From JADJLQ01 sp964405735 (lineage in GTDB: Bacteria > Bacteroidota > Bacteroidia > Chitinophagales > Saprospiraceae): a stretch of 64,000 nucleotides of DNA. The notes beneath the pieces are model-generated. The model was not told the origin of the DNA, did not search any database, and was given only the letters and a program-made list of their open reading frames with translations. Below, piece by piece: positions 36,065 through 44,690 of this stretch. Location: positions 9,307 through 73,306 of the forward strand of contig CAYOPD010000006.1 of assembly GCA_964405735.1 (NCBI GenBank), given 5' to 3'. Within the stretch, counting starts at the first letter, position 1. Each line of letters opens with the position of its first letter. Both the position numbers and the translations under genes were made by a program.

Positions 36065-37396
36065 TCAACTTTTAATCTCGGCGAGGTTTGGAGATTTTTT
36101 AAATTTAGGAGGCTTTCCCTTTAATGGGTTATTGTACAAGTGAAGGGTCATTAGTTTGGGCAGGTTACTGAATTCAGGAATTTTTCCCGTCAGTTGGTTG
36201 TCATTCAGTTGAAGGGATAGTAGACGCGGGATTTTTGCAAAATTGGGAATGACACCGGTCAACTGGTTTTGAGCCAGGTTGAGATTTTCCAGCAGGGGCA
36301 GGTGATTAAAATTGGGTATGGCTCCATTGAGTTTGTTGTTGCTCAGATTTAAGGCGCGCAGTTCGGGCATCAACTTAAAGTCCGGTATGGACCCGCCTAT
36401 AATGTTGTTTTGCAGCCACAGGGTCCGTAATCTGGGCATGTTGTAATCCTTGAGAAGGCCATCAAAGCCATTGTTCTGAAGCATCAGCTCGGACATATTC
36501 ACCGAGACTGGCAAGGCCGGAAGGCCGCCTTCAAGGTGGTTACCGGATAAATTCAATGTTTCCAGTTTGTCGTGGACGGAGAAGGCAGGCGCCGGGCCAC
36601 TGAGGGCATTATCCGACAGGTCCAGGGTCTGAAGGTGGATGTGCAATTTCCATTCCGGAATCTTCCCCGAAATTTTAGTGCCTGAAATCCTCAGGTTGCG
36701 AAGAAGCGGTGTTTTTTCAAAAGAAGGCAGGTTGCCTTCAAGGGCGCCGGTAATTTCCAGCGTATGAAGCTTGGGAAGTTTTCCAAAATCGGGTAGGGTG
36801 CCTGAAAAATTTCCGTTCAGATAAAGTTCTTCCAGGGCCGGGGTTTTATCCAGATCGGGGACAGTCCCGGTGACTTGTCCGGAAGAAATATCCAGGTATT
36901 CCAGTTCTGGCAGTTTATCAAACTTGGGTATGCTGCCGGTCACCTGATCGGATTTTATGATCAGGTATTTGAGGTTGGCCAGGTTGTTAAAGTTGGGTAT
37001 GGCTCCTCTGATGCCGGGTTCGTCGAGCATCAGTTGGTATAGGGCAGGCAGGACAAGGTTGGGCAGAGTCCCGTTGAGGTTGTTGTTGGACAGGATGATT
37101 TCTGAAACGCAACCCGTTTTGCTGGTGGTCACCCCATGCCAGGTGCCGACCGGTTGAGCGAGGTCCCATTTTTTGTACCAGTCCGGCCCTCCAAGGGCAT
37201 TGTAGAATTTGACAAGTTCAAGGGAATCATTTTTTCTTGAACATTTAGCGACCGGAGGCGGGCTTGGTTTTTTAACCGGATTGGTCCTTTTTGGAGGAGG
37301 ATTTTTAAGTTTTATTTGTGCATGAAGGCCTTCCTGATCCGGAATGGAAAGAAAAAAGACGCACGCTAAAAATATCTTCAACAGTCTTGCAATCAT
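36065..37396 (-). CDS. Secreted leucine-rich repeat protein (plant-type LRR)
   Basis: 443 residues. Signal peptide (LLKIFLACVFFLSI), then a proline/lysine-rich linker (LKNPPPKRTNPVKKPSPPP), then an N-cap with FYNALGGPDWYKKWDLAQP and GTWHGVTTSKTGCVSEI, the LRRNT-like cap of bacterial plant-type LRRs. About 14 repeats of 21-23 residues with L-x-L-x-x-N-x-L-x-G-x-I/L-P-x-F follow to the C-terminus. No T9SS CTD, anchor or enzymatic domain. A binding or adhesion role is likely. It starts 31 nt after the XRE-S24 gene on the same strand and may be cotranscribed with it. Confidence 0.8.
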   Translation of the reverse strand: MIARLLKIFLACVFFLSIPDQEGLHAQIKLKNPPPKRTNPVKKPSPPPVAKCSRKNDSLELVKFYNALGGPDWYKKWDLAQPVGTWHGVTTSKTGCVSEIILSNNNLNGTLPNLVLPALYQLMLDEPGIRGAIPNFNNLANLKYLIIKSDQVTGSIPKFDKLPELEYLDISSGQVTGTVPDLDKTPALEELYLNGNFSGTLPDFGKLPKLHTLEITGALEGNLPSFEKTPLLRNLRISGTKISGKIPEWKLHIHLQTLDLSDNALSGPAPAFSVHDKLETLNLSGNHLEGGLPALPVSVNMSELMLQNNGFDGLLKDYNMPRLRTLWLQNNIIGGSIPDFKLMPELRALNLSNNKLNGAIPNFNHLPLLENLNLAQNQLTGVIPNFAKIPRLLSLQLNDNQLTGKIPEFSNLPKLMTLHLYNNPLKGKPPKFKKSPNLAEIKS

Positions 37397-37427
37397 CTTT
37401 CTCGTTTGAACCTATAAAGAATATGGT

Positions 37428-38186
37428 TCAGCTTTTAATGGTTTTTTTATAGATATGGTTCACTTTTTTCTGAATATCGGTGATCCTTTCATCCGACATG
37501 CGGTCCAGGGCCAGTTTCGGATCTCCGAAAGCGAGGCAAGCCTTGTATTGCCATATTTCGCCGATCTGGCTGAAGGGTATGGTATAAGGTTCATAGGCCG
37601 GATTGTCTGAGGTCAATTGGATCTCTTTTTTTTCTTTCAGGACTTTCAGGCGTTTGAATACAACGCCTTCGGATTTATGAATCAGGATGTAAAGATGATC
37701 ATTTTTGATTTCATTTATTTTTTCCACGTATTGCCCGATGATGATGGACCCGCTCTCAATGGGCATCATGGAATCGCCACGGATTTCGAAGGCCCTGAAG
37801 CTGCCTTGTGGCAATTTTGGGATATACATGCGGGGCAACTGACGGAGGTATTGCGGGTCCTGGAAGGCATCCAGGTAACCGGCTTCAGCCTTGGTGTCCA
37901 CCAATTCGATATTCTGGCGGTTTTGACTGTCTACGGTAATGGCCAGGATTTTCAGGTCGCGGTCCGTAAGTCGGGAAGGATCGAGCTGGTCCATTTGATG
38001 GATCAGAAGGTCATCGAGTCCCACATTAAAATAGCGGGCTATTTTGGCAAGCATGTTCACACTGGGCTCGGTATGATTCCTTTCATAATCGCCCAGGGTG
38101 GTGCGTGGCAGGCCCAGGTCATTGGCCGCTTGTTGTTGTGAAATTTTTTTTATTTCCCTTAGGTATTTCAGGTTGTCACCCAGCAT
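37428..38186 (-). CDS. XRE-family repressor with S24 (LexA-like) autocleavage domain
   Basis: 252 residues. N-terminal XRE helix-turn-helix (NLKYLREIKKISQQQAANDL, then TTLGDYERN), C-terminal S24 peptidase with Ser139 (RGDSMMPI) and Lys178 (VVFKRLKV), 39 residues apart as in LexA/CI. An Ala102-Gly103 pair lies 36 residues before the Ser, the position of the scissile bond in LexA, so self-cleavage under stress is plausible. It probably represses its own unit and perhaps the LRR gene downstream. No prophage genes are adjacent. Confidence 0.88.
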   Translation of the reverse strand: MLGDNLKYLREIKKISQQQAANDLGLPRTTLGDYERNHTEPSVNMLAKIARYFNVGLDDLLIHQMDQLDPSRLTDRDLKILAITVDSQNRQNIELVDTKAEAGYLDAFQDPQYLRQLPRMYIPKLPQGSFRAFEIRGDSMMPIESGSIIIGQYVEKINEIKNDHLYILIHKSEGVVFKRLKVLKEKKEIQLTSDNPAYEPYTIPFSQIGEIWQYKACLAFGDPKLALDRMSDERITDIQKKVNHIYKKTIKS

Positions 38187-38203
38187 GGTTCCGGATTTTT
38201 CGA

Positions 38204-38211
38204 CAAAGTTA
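38204..38211 (-). promoter_or_regulatory. -7 promoter box for XRE-S24 gene
   Basis: Minus-strand TAACTTTG matches TAnnTTTG and ends 17 nt upstream of the start codon. Confidence 0.45.
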
Positions 38212-38363
38212 GGGATAATTATTCGACCATGCTTTTCTCTTTTTAGGCTGTATATGTTGGCTCATTTGAAATTCAGCATTTAATCAATACGGTTAAGTTC
38301 CACACTCTTTAGCCTGTACCTTCTCGGACCGAATTCTCGGACTACCAACCACTATCCACCCTT

Positions 38364-38395
38364 TTTGGTTTCCACCCGGATAATCCCTATTTTTA
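38364..38395 (+). promoter_or_regulatory. Promoter-like element for Gfo/Idh gene
   Basis: TTTG (38364-38367), 20 nt, TATTTTTA (38388-38395), 28 nt before the ATG at 38424. One mismatch in the -7 box. Confidence 0.4.
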
Positions 38396-38423
38396 TCATT
38401 CACTAAAAACAAAAAACTGCATC

Positions 38424-39731
38424 ATGGATCGTCGCAAATTTGTAAAGTCCACCGCTGCCCTGGGCGGAGCCAGCCTCTTACTGGACAACCCCCTCCAGGC
38501 TATGGTTCACCACAGCATGGCCGATGAAATCAAAATAGCCGTCGTGGGTTGCGGCGGAAGAGGTACCGGTGCCGCCATCCAGGCCCTGAGCACCAAACAA
38601 AATGTAAAACTGGTCGCCATGGCCGATGCCTTTGCCGACCGCATCGAAGAAAGCGTGAAGGCCATCCAAAAAGAGATGGAGGAATCCGGCATCCTTAAAT
38701 CCAAATTTGCCGTAGCCGAAGAAAACAAATTCACCGGTTTCGATGCCTATAAAAAAGCCATTCCCCTGGCCGATGTGGTGATCCTGGCCACTCCCCCGGG
38801 GTTCCGGCCCATCCACTTCGCGGAGGCCATATCCAAAAACAAACAGGTTTTCATGGAGAAACCCGTGGCTACCGATGCCTTGGGTGTTCGCAGCGTCCTG
38901 GAAACCGCCGAAAAAGCCAAAGCCAAAAAACTCAATGTGGTGGTCGGCCTTCAAAGGCATTACCAGAAAATATACCAGAGATGGGTGGAAGCCCTGCAGG
39001 AAGGGGCCATTGGGGAAATCACCGCCTCCAGGGTTTACTGGAACGATGCGGGGGTATGGGTGAAAGAACGCAAACCGGGCATGACCGAAATGGAATACCA
39101 AATGCGAAACTGGTATTATTTCAACTGGCTCTGCGGCGACCATATCTGTGAACAGCATATCCATAACCTCGATGTCGGCAACTGGGTAAAACAAGGTTAT
39201 CCCGTCTCCGCCAAAGGCATGGGTGGCCGCCAAACCCGTACTGGCAAGGAATTCGGGGAGATCTACGACCATTTTACCGTTGAATATGAATATGCCGACG
39301 GCTCCCGGATGTATAGCCAGTGCCGCCATACCAAAGGCTGCCTCAATGCCGTAACCGAACAATTTGACGGCACCGCCGGCGTGGCCCCTAAACCGGGCCT
39401 GATCCAGACCCGCAAAGGTTATGTCCTGCTCAAACACGACGATAAAAATGATGGCAATCCTTACCAGGTCGAGCATGATGTCCTTTTTGATGCCATCGCA
39501 AAGAATGAATACAAATTCGCCGATGCTGAAAACGGAGCCAAGGCAACCCTTACTGCCATCATGGGCAGGATGGCCGCTTACAGTGGCCAGCTCATCGAAT
39601 GGGACAAAGCCCTGCAATCCAACATCAACCTTCAACCTGAGGCTTATTCCTGGGATGCCAAACCAAAATCATTGCCGGACAAAGACGGATTTTACCAGAT
39701 CCCAATGCCTGGGAAATCTATAGTTATATAA
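38424..39731 (+). CDS. Exported Gfo/Idh/MocA oxidoreductase
   Basis: 435 residues. Tat-like start MDRRKFVKSTAALGGASLLLD; Rossmann motif IKIAVVGCGGRGTGAAIQAL (about 35); VFMEKPVATDALGVRSVLE with the EKP signature; VGLQRHYQKIYQRWVEAL; substrate-side WYYFNWLCGDHICEQHIHNLDV. It belongs to a different subgroup from the 12228 and 32854 proteins (no NWHWFW segment). Expressed alone, followed by a strong inverted repeat. It likely oxidises a sugar or cyclitol in the periplasm; substrate unknown. Long runs without rare codons suggest high expression. Confidence 0.85.
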   Translation: MDRRKFVKSTAALGGASLLLDNPLQAMVHHSMADEIKIAVVGCGGRGTGAAIQALSTKQNVKLVAMADAFADRIEESVKAIQKEMEESGILKSKFAVAEENKFTGFDAYKKAIPLADVVILATPPGFRPIHFAEAISKNKQVFMEKPVATDALGVRSVLETAEKAKAKKLNVVVGLQRHYQKIYQRWVEALQEGAIGEITASRVYWNDAGVWVKERKPGMTEMEYQMRNWYYFNWLCGDHICEQHIHNLDVGNWVKQGYPVSAKGMGGRQTRTGKEFGEIYDHFTVEYEYADGSRMYSQCRHTKGCLNAVTEQFDGTAGVAPKPGLIQTRKGYVLLKHDDKNDGNPYQVEHDVLFDAIAKNEYKFADAENGAKATLTAIMGRMAAYSGQLIEWDKALQSNINLQPEAYSWDAKPKSLPDKDGFYQIPMPGKSIVI

Positions 39732-39743
39732 TCCAAAAATATA

Positions 39744-39802
39744 GGAGGAAGGGAGGAAGGGAGAAAGGGAGGAAAGCATACCTTCCCTTCCTCCCTTCCT
39801 CC
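39744..39802. repeat. Perfect 19-bp inverted repeat of purine words
   Basis: GGAGGAAGGGAGGAAGGGA (39744-39762) has its exact reverse complement at 39784-39802; the 21-nt loop contains further partial copies (GAAAGGGAGGAAAG). Each arm is itself a tandem repeat of GGAGGAAG-type words. It follows the Gfo/Idh stop by 12 nt and could act as a transcription terminator. Confidence 0.75.
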
Positions 39803-39824
39803 CGTCTCCATTTCTCCTCAACAA

Positions 39825-40802
39825 TTGTCTCTATTTAAAGGGATTTTCCTTCTCTATCTTTTGATGCAATGCAGCGTGAGCTGTCCTGTCATTGCTCAAC
39901 AGACTCGGTATGAATTCCATTCCCCCAAGATGGGTACAGAGTTCAACATGATCGTATATGGTCACGATTCCATCAAAGTGGCCGGAGCGGTTGCCCTTGC
40001 CTGGCAAAGGATTGACCGGATCAATGAAGTTTTTAGCGATTACAGTTCCAGCAGCGAATTGCACCGGATCCATGAAAATGCCAGGGAAGGGTATTACCCG
40101 GTGAGCGGAGAGTTTGAAAAGATCCTGCGGTTGAGCCTGGTATATTCCCGGTTGAGCAAAGGCGCCTTTGATGTATCCGTGGGTTCACTGTCCAGGCTAT
40201 GGAGGCGGGCTATAAAAACGGATGACTTTCCAGAAGCAGGGAAAATTGAGGAGGCGCGCAAGGCTGCTGGTTACCGGAAAATAAAATTCAAGGATTCCGG
40301 AATACGCATTCCGGCCAATCTGTTCCTGGATTTTGGGGCCATCGCCAAGGGTTATGCGGTGGATGAGGCCTATAGGGTCCTTGTGGAAAATCAACTGCCC
40401 ATCGCCCTGGTGGATGGCGGCGGTGATGTGTATGCCGGCCTGGCCCCACCAGGGACCGAAGGTTGGGTGGTCAGTCTCCTGGTCAGTAATCCGGATGGCC
40501 GGGTCGAAGACAGCACCGTCCTCGTCGCTTCAAAGGCCATTGTCACCTCCGGCGATGCGTATAAATATATCGAACGGGGTGGGAAGCGGTATTCACACAT
40601 CATCGATCCCCGAACAGGTTATGGAGTCGCCGGTCCGCAATGGGCAACGGTGATCGCAGCATCGGCAACGCATGCTGACGCCCTGGCTACCGTCATGTGT
40701 TTATTATCCGGGAGAGCGGCTTTAAAATTTGAGAAAAAATGGAAAAGAAGGTTTGGAGACCAAGGAGAATACAGGGTGTTAGTTAGTAAGTTGGCAAGTT
40801 AG
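39825..40802 (+). CDS. apbE: FAD:protein FMN transferase (ApbE family), exported
   Basis: 325 residues from TTG 39825; this start is needed for the signal peptide (GIFLLYLLMQCSVSCPVIAQ). ApbE signatures: MGTEFNMIVYG, FDVSVGSLSRLWRR, LFLDFGAIAKGYAVD, ALVDGGGDVYAG, and YSHIIDPRTGYGV with the metal-binding residues, then ATHADALATVMCLL. It attaches FMN covalently to Thr/Ser in membrane redox proteins such as RnfG/NqrC, none of which is in the window. The last codons lie within a GTTAGTTAGTAAGTT word repeat, so the C-terminus (VLVSKLAS) is repeat-encoded. Convergent with nadC. Confidence 0.88.
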   Translation: MSLFKGIFLLYLLMQCSVSCPVIAQQTRYEFHSPKMGTEFNMIVYGHDSIKVAGAVALAWQRIDRINEVFSDYSSSSELHRIHENAREGYYPVSGEFEKILRLSLVYSRLSKGAFDVSVGSLSRLWRRAIKTDDFPEAGKIEEARKAAGYRKIKFKDSGIRIPANLFLDFGAIAKGYAVDEAYRVLVENQLPIALVDGGGDVYAGLAPPGTEGWVVSLLVSNPDGRVEDSTVLVASKAIVTSGDAYKYIERGGKRYSHIIDPRTGYGVAGPQWATVIAASATHADALATVMCLLSGRAALKFEKKWKRRFGDQGEYRVLVSKLAS

Positions 40803-40806
40803 CAGG

Positions 40807-41664
40807 TCATTTCATTTCCGGTAATATAATTTTCATACTGATGTCCAGTTGACCCGCCGAATGGGTCAAGGCGCCTACTGAAATATACTGTACCCCGGTC
40901 TGGGCGATTTTCCTAACGTTGAGCAAGGTGACCCCTCCGGAGGCTTCCGTTTCAAATTGGTTATTGACTATGGCTACCGCTTCCTTGAGAAGGGGCAACT
41001 GAAAATTGTCAAACATGATGCGGTTGACGCCCCCTACACGAACAATCTCGTAAACTTCGACCAGGTTGCGGGCTTCGATCGTGATTTTTCTTTTCAGTTT
41101 TTTCTTTTTGAGGTAATCTTTCACCTGGTTGATCGCCAGTTCGATGGAGCCGCAGGCATCGATATGATTGTCCTTGAGCATGATCCAGTCGTATAGACCA
41201 CTGCGGTAATTGTGGCATCCGCCGCATTTGACCGCGTATTTTTCCAGGAAACGGTTGAGCGGAGTGGTTTTCCTCGTGTCGAGGATCTTGACCGGCAAAC
41301 CCTCCACTTCAGCGGCAAAACGGTCTGCCATGGTGGCAATGCCGCTCAGGCGCTGCAGGGTATTCAGGACCAGTCGTTCAGCCATGAGCAATTTCCGGGT
41401 GTTGGCCTGCACTTCAAAAGCGATATCCCCATAGACCACGGGTTGTCCATCTTTCAGAAAAGCCTTGAACCGGGACGCCGGATCGATGATCTTGAAGGCC
41501 TTTCTCGCGAATTCTATGCCCGCCACCACACCATCGTCCTTAATGACGCACCGGGCCCTGGATACCGATTTGGCCGGAATACAGGCATTGGAGGTATGAT
41601 CCCCTTCCCCCACATCTTCTTTTAAAGCCAGTTTTACAAAAGTTTCGACTTGCGCTTGATCCAT
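40807..41664 (-). CDS. nadC: Nicotinate-nucleotide diphosphorylase (carboxylating), quinolinate phosphoribosyltransferase
   Basis: 285 residues. N-terminal EDVGEGDHTSNACIP, then the barrel with LNTLQRLSGIAT, ILDTRKTTPLNRFLEKYAVKCGG (about 128-149), YDWIMLKDNHI (Lys164) and MFDNFQLPLLKEAV. It makes nicotinate mononucleotide from quinolinate and PRPP in NAD synthesis. Oddity: the motif usually read as N-H-R is N-Y-R here (Tyr153 in place of the substrate-contacting His). nadA and nadB are not nearby. It lies 9 nt ahead of no partner; the PorT-like gene is just upstream on the same strand. Confidence 0.92.
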   Translation of the reverse strand: MDQAQVETFVKLALKEDVGEGDHTSNACIPAKSVSRARCVIKDDGVVAGIEFARKAFKIIDPASRFKAFLKDGQPVVYGDIAFEVQANTRKLLMAERLVLNTLQRLSGIATMADRFAAEVEGLPVKILDTRKTTPLNRFLEKYAVKCGGCHNYRSGLYDWIMLKDNHIDACGSIELAINQVKDYLKKKKLKRKITIEARNLVEVYEIVRVGGVNRIMFDNFQLPLLKEAVAIVNNQFETEASGGVTLLNVRKIAQTGVQYISVGALTHSAGQLDISMKIILPEMK

Positions 41665-41673
41665 ACGTCTGTT

Positions 41674-42456
41674 TTAAAATACAAAACCCAGCCGGATACT
41701 GAGGCCGTGAATAAAAGTATTTGAATTTTCAGGAAGGCGGGTGTAGATATCGTTGTTCGGGTCTCCGTTGTTTCCCTGGGAAATGATCCGGGATTTAAAT
41801 CCGTGGTTGAGGGTGAGATCGGATAGGAAACGTTGATAACGAATACCAGCAGAGAGCCAGGCCCTCCTGCCTATCCTTCTTTCCAGCCCCATACCCACGC
41901 CGATGGATAAGGACATTCTTTGCAGGTCGGGCAGGATGTTTTCTCCACCGGTCAGCACCCCATTATTATGAATGGCCCCTCTTGCCTTGAGTAATTTATG
42001 AATGCCCATCTGCAAGGGCTCAAGATAATAGTTTTTCTCTTCGTGGCTTTCCATCCGGTATTTCAGGCCCAGCCCGGCTTCCCAGAATTGAAGCTGGTAG
42101 GTGAGTCTGCTGTTGTCGGGCACCGGCTTATGGCCCAGGTTATAGTTTGGCGATTTGAGCTCCGATTCCAACCAGAAATTACCTCCGGTTTGATAGAGGA
42201 GGGACCCTCCCTGGTTGATGGAAAGACTGGTGGATGCCCCGAGGGCCCATTTGTTGTGAAACAAATATTCGCCGGAGATGCCCATCCGCAGGCCAAGTTT
42301 CCCGGCTCCGGTTTTTATCTCTAAATCCGAGGACGACATCCATGTAAAAACAGGTTCCGCATATAAACCCAATTTGAGAGACTGTCCATGGCCGGAAAAA
42401 GGGAATAATCCACTTCCGACCAGGGCGATCAAAATTATAATCCGGCTCCGGCTCAT
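41674..42456 (-). CDS. Outer-membrane beta-barrel protein (PorT-like)
   Basis: 260 residues from the ATG at 42456 (MSRSRIIILIALVGSG); an upstream in-frame start at 42552 would precede a GATATTTG promoter-like box. Signal peptide ending SGHGQ, then alternating amphipathic strands: LKLGLYAEPVFTW, KLGLRMGISGEYLF, GLGLKYRM, SLSIGVGMGLERRIG, WLSAGIRYQRFL, and a terminal LSIRLGFVF ending in an aromatic residue, as required for BAM recognition. About 8 strands. In Bacteroidota such proteins are often PorT/opacity-like; specific function not determinable. Confidence 0.7.
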   Translation of the reverse strand: MSRSRIIILIALVGSGLFPFSGHGQSLKLGLYAEPVFTWMSSSDLEIKTGAGKLGLRMGISGEYLFHNKWALGASTSLSINQGGSLLYQTGGNFWLESELKSPNYNLGHKPVPDNSRLTYQLQFWEAGLGLKYRMESHEEKNYYLEPLQMGIHKLLKARGAIHNNGVLTGGENILPDLQRMSLSIGVGMGLERRIGRRAWLSAGIRYQRFLSDLTLNHGFKSRIISQGNNGDPNNDIYTRLPENSNTFIHGLSIRLGFVF

Positions 42457-42609
42457 TTTAGCGGGCGCAAATATCCACTTTTGGTTTGATTTCTTCCTGA
42501 TTATCCATGGAAAGTATCCCTTACAGGTATTCCCAGCCATCTGTTCACACATATCATAATAACGTGTATTTTCGTTAATTGCCTGAGATGGCTTTAGTTA
42601 AATTGATTA

Positions 42610-43614
42610 ATGAGATACTTAACCATCTTCCTCCTGGGTTTCCTATGGTCTCAATGCCGAAATGATTCTGCCTCCGGCCCGGCCCCCGCTGAGGTAATGG
42701 TCGAAGATGCTTTCATCCGGTTTATTGGAACACCGGAGGACCAGCTTACCTTAAAACTGGATTCGATCATGAACCTGGATCGTTCATTTACAGTACTTTT
42801 CAATGGGGTAATCCTGGGTGGTTTGGACAGTGTTCCTGTGAGGGAGCATGTGCTTGCCTGGTTTAAGGATACGGTGAGGGCCAGGTTAAAAGAAAATTGC
42901 CAAATCGTTTTTAAGTCCATGGACTGGCAAAAAAGCCTGGGCCTGCCATTTGCAAAATACAAACAGGCTTTCCCCGAAAGGGCGGTTCCGGTGATCCATA
43001 CCCTCATCACTGATTTTAATTACGGCATATTTTTGTTCAGGGACGATCTGGGAAGGGATGCCCTGGGTGTTGGACTGGAGATGTTTTTGGGTGATACACG
43101 CTTATACGATCAGCTGTCCGTTCAGAACCCGAATTTTTCCTCTTATCTCAACCGGACCTTCAACCTGGACCACCTTCCATCCAAAATCATCCATGCCCTC
43201 ATCAGCGACCTGGTTCCGGAACCTTCGGGCAACCGGCTGCTGGACCATATTATCCGTGAAGGCAAAATCCTGTACATCACCCGGGACCTGATGCCAGGCA
43301 TTGCAGATACCATCCTGCATGAATACAGATCCGACCAAATGCGATGGGTGATTGAAAATGAATGGGACATCTGGCGTTTCCTCCTCAGTGAAAAATTGCT
43401 TTACCAGTCTGTGGGCAAGGACATCATCAACCTGGTGCAACCGGCTCCTCATAGCCAGGGCATGCCCCCGGAAGCTCCCGGGCGTGCGGTGAATGCAGTC
43501 GGCCTGAAAATCATCGAAGCATTTATGAAGCGCGAAAAGCACAGTCTCTCTGAGTTGGCCGGAAAAACCAATGCCGACGAAATCCTGCAAAAAGCACGCT
43601 ATCGCCCGGGCTAA
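42610..43614 (+). CDS. gldB: GldB-like gliding motility lipoprotein
   Basis: 334 residues. Signal II-like N-terminus with FLWSQC (Cys16) as probable lipidation site. The body follows the GldB pattern: PVIHTLITDFNYGIFLFRDD, VGLEMFLGDTRLYDQL, SYLNRTFNLDHLPSKIIHAL, LLDHIIREGKILYI, YRSDQMRWVIENEWDIWRFLLSEKLLY, APGRAVNAVGLKIIEAFM and a C-terminal DEILQKARYRPG. The fold is thought to be zincin-like but lacks a clear HExxH (here IHALI). Needed for gliding/T9SS-associated motility in flavobacteria. Presence fits a gliding Saprospiria-type cell. Confidence 0.8.
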   Translation: MRYLTIFLLGFLWSQCRNDSASGPAPAEVMVEDAFIRFIGTPEDQLTLKLDSIMNLDRSFTVLFNGVILGGLDSVPVREHVLAWFKDTVRARLKENCQIVFKSMDWQKSLGLPFAKYKQAFPERAVPVIHTLITDFNYGIFLFRDDLGRDALGVGLEMFLGDTRLYDQLSVQNPNFSSYLNRTFNLDHLPSKIIHALISDLVPEPSGNRLLDHIIREGKILYITRDLMPGIADTILHEYRSDQMRWVIENEWDIWRFLLSEKLLYQSVGKDIINLVQPAPHSQGMPPEAPGRAVNAVGLKIIEAFMKREKHSLSELAGKTNADEILQKARYRPG

Positions 43615-43661
43615 AGTCCAAATGGAACGGAATTTGTATATTACAAAAAAATTTAATTTGT

Positions 43662-44618
43662 ATGGCCGGAAAAAGAGCGATTCCATTGGTGGATCTTTCC
43701 CAGTTTACCAAAGGGGATGAAGCTGCCCGTAAATTATTCATCAGGAAACTTGCCAAAGCGTTTCGCGAAATCGGCTTTGTAGGTGTCATCAATCATGGCA
43801 TACCCAAAGCCCTGGTGAATAAGTTCTATGACGAATCCAAAGCCTTTTTTAACCTGCCCGTTGAAAAAAAGCTGAAATATGAGATCAAGGGCCTCGCGGG
43901 ACAGCGCGGTTATACCTCCTTTGGAAAAGAACACGCCAAACAGTCCAAAGTGGCCGATCTGAAAGAATTTTTCCAAATAGGCCAGGAAGTGGCCGGAAAA
44001 GATTCCATCCGCAAAGAATATCCCAAAAACGTCTATGTCCGTGAACGCCCGCAATTTCTGGCAACCGGACTGAAACTCTATAAATCCTTTGAAAAATCAG
44101 GTGCCCATTTGCTGAAAGCGATAGCCATCCACCTCGACCTGGGTGAAAAATATTTTGACGCCCGGATCAAAAACGGCAATAGCATCCTGCGTGCCATTTA
44201 TTATCCCCCGATCACCACGGAACCGAAATCCGCCATCCGGGCAGAGCAACATGAAGACATCAACCTGATCACCCTGCTCGTCGGCGCTTCGGCTGGTGGC
44301 CTCCAGGTCCTCAACCTGGATAACGAATGGCTGGAGGTAGTGCCCCAACAGGACGAAATCGTGATCAATGTGGGCGATATGCTGCAACGCCTGACTAACA
44401 ATTACCTCAAATCCACCACCCACAGGGTGGTCAATCCGCCCAGGGAAGAATGGCACAAACCGAGACTTTCCATTCCGTTTTTCCTTCATCCGCGAAGTGA
44501 AATGGACCTGACCTGCCTGCCTTTTACGGTCACCAAATCCAATCCACTTCAATATCCTCCGATTACGGCAGGCGAATACTTGGCGGAAAGGTTGAGGGAG
44601 ATCGGACTCAAGAAGTAG
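43662..44618 (+). CDS. 2-oxoglutarate/Fe(II)-dependent oxygenase (isopenicillin-N-synthase-like)
   Basis: 318 residues. N-terminal DIOX_N domain (IPLVDLSQFTKGDEAARKLF, then GFVGVINHGIP), C-terminal double-stranded beta-helix with the iron triad H-x-D (EQHEDINLITLL, about residue 196) and distal His in STTHRVVNPP, and the 2-oxoglutarate salt-bridge motif RLSIPFF (R-x-S). It hydroxylates or desaturates a small molecule; the substrate is unknown. Plant/fungal-like members of this family occur sporadically in bacteria, often in secondary metabolism, but no other such genes are adjacent. Confidence 0.9.
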   Translation: MAGKRAIPLVDLSQFTKGDEAARKLFIRKLAKAFREIGFVGVINHGIPKALVNKFYDESKAFFNLPVEKKLKYEIKGLAGQRGYTSFGKEHAKQSKVADLKEFFQIGQEVAGKDSIRKEYPKNVYVRERPQFLATGLKLYKSFEKSGAHLLKAIAIHLDLGEKYFDARIKNGNSILRAIYYPPITTEPKSAIRAEQHEDINLITLLVGASAGGLQVLNLDNEWLEVVPQQDEIVINVGDMLQRLTNNYLKSTTHRVVNPPREEWHKPRLSIPFFLHPRSEMDLTCLPFTVTKSNPLQYPPITAGEYLAERLREIGLKK

Positions 44619-44639
44619 TCAGTGGTCAGAAGTCAGTGG
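44617..44639. repeat. AGTCAGTGG word repeat at gene end
   Basis: Two copies of AGTCAGTGG (44617-44625, 44631-44639) separated by 5 nt, beginning inside the stop codon of the oxygenase gene. A related AGTCAGGAGTCAGTG run lies at about 17154-17168, directly after the Nramp-like gene. Confidence 0.5.
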
Positions 44640-44690
44640 ATGGAAAAATAAGCTTTGGTTAAAGCTTTCCCACTGAGCTTAAATTCTCTG

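Noticed and set aside
38478..39635. 385-codon antisense frame within the Gfo/Idh gene
   Set aside because: Long only because of the codon bias of the sense gene (few antisense stops); no domain or start context.
39744..39802. CRISPR-like repeat
   Set aside because: No spacers or regularly spaced direct repeats; it is a single inverted word repeat.
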